Position numbers and translations under genes: made by a program. A stretch of 64,000 nucleotides of DNA from CAXXIC01 sp049315325 (lineage in GTDB: Bacteria > Bacteroidota > Bacteroidia > Bacteroidales > UBA7332), in the NCBI GenBank assembly GCA_049315325.1, contig JBMOKJ010000010.1, positions 1 to 64,000 of the forward strand. Direction: 5' to 3'. Of this stretch, positions 59,687 to 64,000 are shown in pieces; within the stretch, counting starts at the first letter, position 1, and each line of letters begins with the position of its first letter. The notes under the pieces are model-generated. The model was not told the origin of the DNA. It did no database searches and was given only the letters and a program-made list of their open reading frames with translations.

Positions 59687-61333
59687 ATGCGAAAAATTGT
59701 TGGACTAGCGTTGCTGTCGGTGTTGCTTTGCGGAACGCTGTCGGCACAAAAGAATAAGAAAGCGACGTCGCCCACCGACCGACCAAAACTAGTAGTTGGC
59801 ATTGTGGTCGATCAGATGAGGTGGGATTTTCTCTACCGTTACTACGATAAATACCAGACCGGAGGATTCAAGCGCCTGTTGGGTGAAGGCTTTTCGTGCG
59901 AAAACACGATGATCAACTACATCCCCACAGTCACAGCGATTGGTCACACCACGATATTTACAGGTTCGGTGCCATCTATTCACGGCATTGCGGGCAACGA
60001 CTGGACAAATCCTGTGACAGGTAAATCCATTTATTGCACCGACGACTCTACTGTAGAAACCGTTGGCGCAAAAGGCAAAGCGGGCAGAATGTCGCCACGC
60101 AGTTTGCTCACTACTACCATCACCGACGAACTTCGATTGGCAAGCAACTTCAAGTCGAAAGTAGTGGGCGTTTCGCTCAAAGACCGAGCATCTATTCTCC
60201 CTGCCGGACACAACCCGACGGGTGCATTCTGGATAGACGATGCTTCGGGACGATTCATCACCAGCACCTATTATATGAAGACGTTGCCCGATTGGGTGAA
60301 CGCGTTCAACGATGCACAACCAGTAGAGAAGTTGGTTGCCAACGGTTGGAACACACTCTTGCCCATCGACCAATACACCGAAAGCACGGCAGACAATGTG
60401 GCATGGGAGGGAACACTAAAAGGCGCATCAGCACCTGTTTTTCCGTATGACACCAAGAAGGCCTACGAGGCAGACCATGGTTCGCTGCGCCAGATGCCGT
60501 TTGGCAACACACTGACGTTGGATTTTGCGAAAGCTGCTATCGACGGCTACAAACTCGGACAAGAGACGGCTACCGATTTCTTGACCATCAACTGTGCATC
60601 CACAGACTACTCAGGGCATTTAGTCGGACCAAACGCCATTGAGGTAGAAGATGTTTACCTCCGATTGGACAAAGATTTAGCAACGTTCTTCGCTTACCTC
60701 GATCAGAAAGTGGGAAAAGGAAATTACCTTGTCTTCTTGACAGCCGACCACGGCGCAGCACATGCTGAAGGTTTCATGCGCGAAAACAAAATGCCTGCCG
60801 GATTGCTTTCGTCGAAACTAGAGAGCAAACTCAAAAAGACGCTGTTGAAGCAGTTTCATGGCGATAGTCTGATATTTGGCATCGACAATTTTCAGGTAAA
60901 CTTTAATAAGGTGCAGATTGATACGCTAAAGCTCGATTTCGAAAAGGTGAAAGCCGCCACGGTCGATTTCTTGAGAGAGCAGAATGGCGTGCAATATGCG
61001 GTAGACCAGGATAAAATTGCAATAGCTTCTATTCCGGCCACCATTCGCGAGATGATGATAAACGGCTACAACCAGCAGCGCAGTGGGAGCGTGGTGTTAG
61101 CGCCACTATCGAATTGGATGCCACACAACTGCAAAAAAGGGTGCACGCACAGTTTGTGGAATCCGTACGATTCGCACATTCCGTTGGTGTTTATGGGTTG
61201 GGGCATTCCACACGGAACGACCCATCGCACCACCTACATGACCGACATTTCTGCCACATTGGCAGCGTTGCTCCACATACAGATGCCGAGCGGTTGCATC
61301 GGTTCACCTATTCAGGAGGTGATGAAACGTTAG
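59687..61333 (+). CDS. pafA: PafA-type alkaline phosphatase
   Basis: 548 residues, signal peptide ending near LSAQK. Alkaline phosphatase superfamily with a Thr nucleophile in PTVTAIGHTTIFTGS (about Thr83), GNDW with the phosphate-binding Asn104, and SLKDRASILPAGH with Lys165 and Arg167, the Asn/Lys/Arg trio that marks PafA phosphomonoesterases. Two zinc ions are expected, with Asp and His ligands such as TADHGAAHAEGF. It frees phosphate from organic monoesters in the periplasm. It lacks the sulfur-type promoter, so it may just be a neighbour of the sulfatase locus. Confidence 0.9.
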   Translation: MRKIVGLALLSVLLCGTLSAQKNKKATSPTDRPKLVVGIVVDQMRWDFLYRYYDKYQTGGFKRLLGEGFSCENTMINYIPTVTAIGHTTIFTGSVPSIHGIAGNDWTNPVTGKSIYCTDDSTVETVGAKGKAGRMSPRSLLTTTITDELRLASNFKSKVVGVSLKDRASILPAGHNPTGAFWIDDASGRFITSTYYMKTLPDWVNAFNDAQPVEKLVANGWNTLLPIDQYTESTADNVAWEGTLKGASAPVFPYDTKKAYEADHGSLRQMPFGNTLTLDFAKAAIDGYKLGQETATDFLTINCASTDYSGHLVGPNAIEVEDVYLRLDKDLATFFAYLDQKVGKGNYLVFLTADHGAAHAEGFMRENKMPAGLLSSKLESKLKKTLLKQFHGDSLIFGIDNFQVNFNKVQIDTLKLDFEKVKAATVDFLREQNGVQYAVDQDKIAIASIPATIREMMINGYNQQRSGSVVLAPLSNWMPHNCKKGCTHSLWNPYDSHIPLVFMGWGIPHGTTHRTTYMTDISATLAALLHIQMPSGCIGSPIQEVMKR

Positions 61334-61354
61334 AAAATCCTCTGATTTTGGATA

Positions 61355-61403
61355 AAATACCTTTACTATGGTACAGAAATGCCCTAGTAAAGGTATTTTT
61401 TTT
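61355..61403 (+). terminator. Intrinsic terminator of pafA
   Basis: AAATACCTTTACTA (61355-61368) pairs with TAGTAAAGGTATTT (61385-61398), followed by more T. Confidence 0.92.
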
Positions 61404-61504
61404 GCTTAAATATAGCGGTTACTTTGTATCGTCAATCACCGCAATAATAGTGTCTGATTTACATTCCCTAGAAGTAGTGCGATTATAGGTTTTATAAGGT
61501 TAGT

Positions 61505-61738
61505 TTGTTTTGTCATGAAGTGTTTTTCGCACTGTTTTAAGGTTTTATTGTGATGATTATCCTGTGGAAGCATTTTGTTAGGCCATAATATATGTGCTTC
61601 TGCAGGATTTTTACTTGATGTTTTTGATTGGGTTAGTATACGGTGAATGGAACTGAAAAACTTTTCCTGTTTAGTTTTTCAGTTTTCTTAAAGGTAGATA
61701 ATTTGAGCTGTGTCAGGCTCTTTTTATCTACCTTTTTT
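61505..61738 (+). ncRNA. Candidate structured small RNA
   Basis: A 230-bp stretch without ORF contains successive hairpins: GAAGCA near 61567 with TGCTTC near 61595; AACTGAAAAAC (61651-61661) with GTTTTTCAGTT (61674-61684), 11 perfect pairs; and a terminator AAAGGTAGATAA (61690-61701) with TTATCTACCTTT (61724-61735), containing GAGC/GCTC and followed by T. A -7-like box TTAGTTTG lies near 61500. The sulfur-type promoter of the TonB receptor starts only after it. Confidence 0.45.
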
Positions 61739-61778
61739 GATTGAAATGTACCCTTTTAAGCAAATAGACTGTCATTTT

Positions 61779-61847
61779 TACCCAAATTATGGTATGCAAA
61801 TACACGGATAGAGGTATTTAGAGAGGCAATTTTCGCCCCTACTTTTG
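61779..61847 (+). promoter_or_regulatory. Sulfur-type promoter of the TonB receptor gene
   Basis: TACC-N8-GGTA (61779-61794), 17 bp, AGGTATTT (61812-61819), exactly 20 bp, -7 box TACTTTTG (61840-61847). The start codon at 61953 follows after about 100 nt of leader. Confidence 0.82.
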
Positions 61848-61952
61848 CAAAGTCGTTTCTTGGTTCCTAAAACGAAGACGAAAAGATTCATTTTCAAGGA
61901 GTATTAAAACGAGGAATAGAGAATTAAAATAAACAGATAAAAAACAGAAATT

Positions 61953-64000
61953 ATGAAATTGAAAAACTACGTAACATTATTGGTCTTTCTCGTGATAGGA
62001 GCGACCGCCTTTTCTCAGGGAAAACAACTTGAGTTGAAAGGAAAAGTAAAAGATAGCAATTCGGGTGAAGCTCTCATCGGTGTGGTGGTGCAAGTGGCAG
62101 GCTCGCCTAGAGGTGTTCAGACCGATGTGAATGGTCAGTTTGCATTGAAATCAACGGCAAAATTGCCGCTTACGCTCATTGTATCGTATGCAGGCTACGA
62201 AAGACAGGAATTTATTATCGAAAGTGTGGAAGACGAATTCCTCTTCGAAATTCGCCAAAAAAGCAACTTGCTGAATCAAGTGGTAGTAACCTCGCGTCGT
62301 CGTGCCGAAACTGCACAAAGTATTCCCATCGCTATCTCTGTATTAGGAAGCGGACAAGTGGAAGATGCAGGTGCGTTTAACGTCAACCGTGTAAAAGAGC
62401 TAGTGCCATCGGTGCAACTTTACTCTTCGAATCCACGTAACACGGCATTGAATATTCGCGGATTGGGCTCAACTTTTGGTCTGACAAACGACGGTATCGA
62501 GCAAGGGGTTGGTTTTTATGTGGACGGAGTCTATTTCGCACGTCCGGCAGCTACTACACTCGACTTTATCGACATCGATCAGATTGAGGTATTACGTGGC
62601 CCACAAGGCACATTGTTTGGTAAAAACACCACTGCTGGTGCGTTCAACGTCACTACCCGCAAAGCCAGCTTCACTCCTGGAACATCTTCGGAACTTAGCT
62701 ATGGAGACTATGGTTACATTCAGGCAAAAGCTTCTATCACAGGGCCATTGAGCAAGAAAATTGCGGGTCGACTCTCTTTCTCGGGAACGCAACGCGATGG
62801 CTTTTTGGAAAATGTGAAATCACAACAAACAGTAAACGACCTCAACAACCTCGGTGCTCGTGGACAATTGCTCTACAAACCAACTGAAAATACATCCATC
62901 ACATTGGCTGCCGACATTACCCGTCAGCGACCAAACGGCTATGCGCAAGTGGTGGCAGGTGTGGTTACTACAAAACGTAGCTCATTCCGCCAGTTCAACA
63001 ACATCATCAAAGACCTCGGCTATTCGTTGCCGAGCCAGAATCCATTCGACCGCAAAATTGATCAGGACACCCCATGGCGTTCGAACCAAGATTTAGGTGG
63101 TGTATCGTTGAACGTTGATACGAAACTCGGTTCAGGTACTTTGACTTCTACATCAGCTTATCGTTATTGGATTTGGGATCCGTCGAACGACCGCGACTTT
63201 ACAGGCTTGTCTGTGCTTTCAAGATCAGAAGGTACTTCTCGTCAGGATCAAATTTCGCAGGAAATCCGTTGGGCAGGTTCATTGTCTGAAAAAGTGACAG
63301 GTGTGTTCGGACTGTTTGCCTTTGGTCAGCAAGTGAAATCAAACCCTGTGCAAACCGAAGAGGCGGGCGATGCTCAATGGCGTTTCTCAATCGACAAATT
63401 GGCGGACAGTACTTTGTGGAAAACTCCGGGTTTGTTGAAAGGTTACGGAATTCATACTACATCTAAACTAAGCACTTTCAGTGGTGCCGTGTTTAGTCAA
63501 GTAGATTGGGCAATTACAAGCAAATTGCATGTATTGCCAGGTTTACGTCTGAACTACGATAAAAAATCGCTCGACTATGACCGCAAAACATATGGTGGAT
63601 TGCAAACTACAAATGCTAAATTGATTGCATTGCAGAAAAAAGTCTACAGCGATCAGTCGTTCTCTACGAATACAGACGATATCAACCTCTCGGGTCAGTT
63701 TACATTGGCCTACAAAGCGAGCAAAAACTTCAACGCGTTTGCCACATTCTCTACCGGATTTAAATCGGTGGGACTGAACGTAGGCGGTATCCCAACAAAT
63801 GCTGACGGTACACCAACTATCGAATTAGCAAAAGTGAAACCAGAGAAAGTGTATCACTACGAATTGGGAATTAAATCATCGCCAACAGCCAACTCAACGT
63901 TGAATGTTACGGTTTACAATACCGATATCAACAACTTCCAGACATTAGTCCAATCACCAGATATCACACTTAACCGTGGTTACTTGGCGAATGCAGAGAA
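61953..64000 (+). CDS. TonB-dependent receptor (cut by the window end)
   Basis: At least 682 residues, open at 64000. Signal peptide (cleavage near TAFSQG), a carboxypeptidase-regulatory-like domain (LKGKVKDSNSGEALIGVVVQVAGSP), a TonB-box-like NQVVVTSRRRAETAQSIPIAISV, a plug with LNIRGLGST and IEVLRGPQGTLFGKNTTAGAFNV, then barrel strands (FATFSTGFKSVGLNVGG, YELGIKSS). It is of the classical receptor type, not SusC. No SusD is visible. A sulfur-type promoter drives it, so a sulfonate or sulfate ester could be the ligand; this is inference. Confidence 0.92.
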   Translation, partial: MKLKNYVTLLVFLVIGATAFSQGKQLELKGKVKDSNSGEALIGVVVQVAGSPRGVQTDVNGQFALKSTAKLPLTLIVSYAGYERQEFIIESVEDEFLFEIRQKSNLLNQVVVTSRRRAETAQSIPIAISVLGSGQVEDAGAFNVNRVKELVPSVQLYSSNPRNTALNIRGLGSTFGLTNDGIEQGVGFYVDGVYFARPAATTLDFIDIDQIEVLRGPQGTLFGKNTTAGAFNVTTRKASFTPGTSSELSYGDYGYIQAKASITGPLSKKIAGRLSFSGTQRDGFLENVKSQQTVNDLNNLGARGQLLYKPTENTSITLAADITRQRPNGYAQVVAGVVTTKRSSFRQFNNIIKDLGYSLPSQNPFDRKIDQDTPWRSNQDLGGVSLNVDTKLGSGTLTSTSAYRYWIWDPSNDRDFTGLSVLSRSEGTSRQDQISQEIRWAGSLSEKVTGVFGLFAFGQQVKSNPVQTEEAGDAQWRFSIDKLADSTLWKTPGLLKGYGIHTTSKLSTFSGAVFSQVDWAITSKLHVLPGLRLNYDKKSLDYDRKTYGGLQTTNAKLIALQKKVYSDQSFSTNTDDINLSGQFTLAYKASKNFNAFATFSTGFKSVGLNVGGIPTNADGTPTIELAKVKPEKVYHYELGIKSSPTANSTLNVTVYNTDINNFQTLVQSPDITLNRGYLANAE

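Noticed and set aside
59687..61333. pafA as a member of the sulfur regulon
   Set aside because: No TACC-N8-GGTA or half-site with 20-bp spacing is found in the 170 bp upstream; the active-site residues are those of a phosphomonoesterase.

Overview
The window looks like a Bacteroidota chromosome, most likely order Bacteroidales. Evidence: SusC/SusD-type outer-membrane proteins, a type IX secretion sorting domain, DUF6261 and DUF4294 proteins, a PafA phosphatase, and many promoters with the Bacteroidota -7 box TAnnTTTG. The genus cannot be fixed from sequence alone.

Left part (1-25 kb): a phased palindromic repeat array; a small lipoprotein; an SDR-type protein; a GxxExxY gene sitting inside a repeat element followed by three internally deleted copies of that element; an ExbB-ExbD pair with a TonB-like protein whose C-terminus is DUF4294; pirin; a lipoprotein / polysaccharide deacetylase / beta-lactamase-fold hydrolase group separated by G/C-rich inverted repeats; an SF1 helicase with a C-terminal nuclease-like domain; a YdeI/SRPBCC pair; a TetR-controlled RND efflux operon; an orphan antitoxin; and a membrane-anchored KAP NTPase.

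Right part (25-64 kb): essentially a sulfur acquisition and storage region. It holds a minus-strand sulfate assimilation operon (DUF2061, sirC, cobA, cysD, cysN, cysH), a Pst-like ABC importer, an orphan NarL/LuxR-type regulator, a siroheme sulfite reductase, and an operon of cysK, epsC, a family 2B encapsulin shell protein and a cysteine desulfurase with a long N-terminal cargo-type extension. Then come a divergent PstS-like protein, SusC/SusD, two Ser-type arylsulfatases, a PafA-like phosphatase and a TonB receptor that runs off the window. Six promoters in this part share one spacing: TACC-N8-GGTA (the 7-2-7 layout of NarL-type sites), 17-18 bp, a second GGTA-type half-site, exactly 20 bp, then a -7 box. 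I infer one regulon, probably sulfur limitation, in which sulfate is scavenged by sulfatases, imported, reduced and fixed into cysteine, whose sulfur can be mobilised by a compartmentalised desulfurase.

Between the cys and pst operons lies an accessory stretch (30.2-35.5 kb): DUF6261, a 41-bp phased array, T9SS/DUF1566 proteins behind a structured leader, a 65-nt tRNA-like cloverleaf, a peptidase-like orphan, and a toxin-antitoxin pair flanked by a duplicated 3' end of pstB. Three arrays with 41-43 bp period and several candidate small RNAs remain unexplained by known families.
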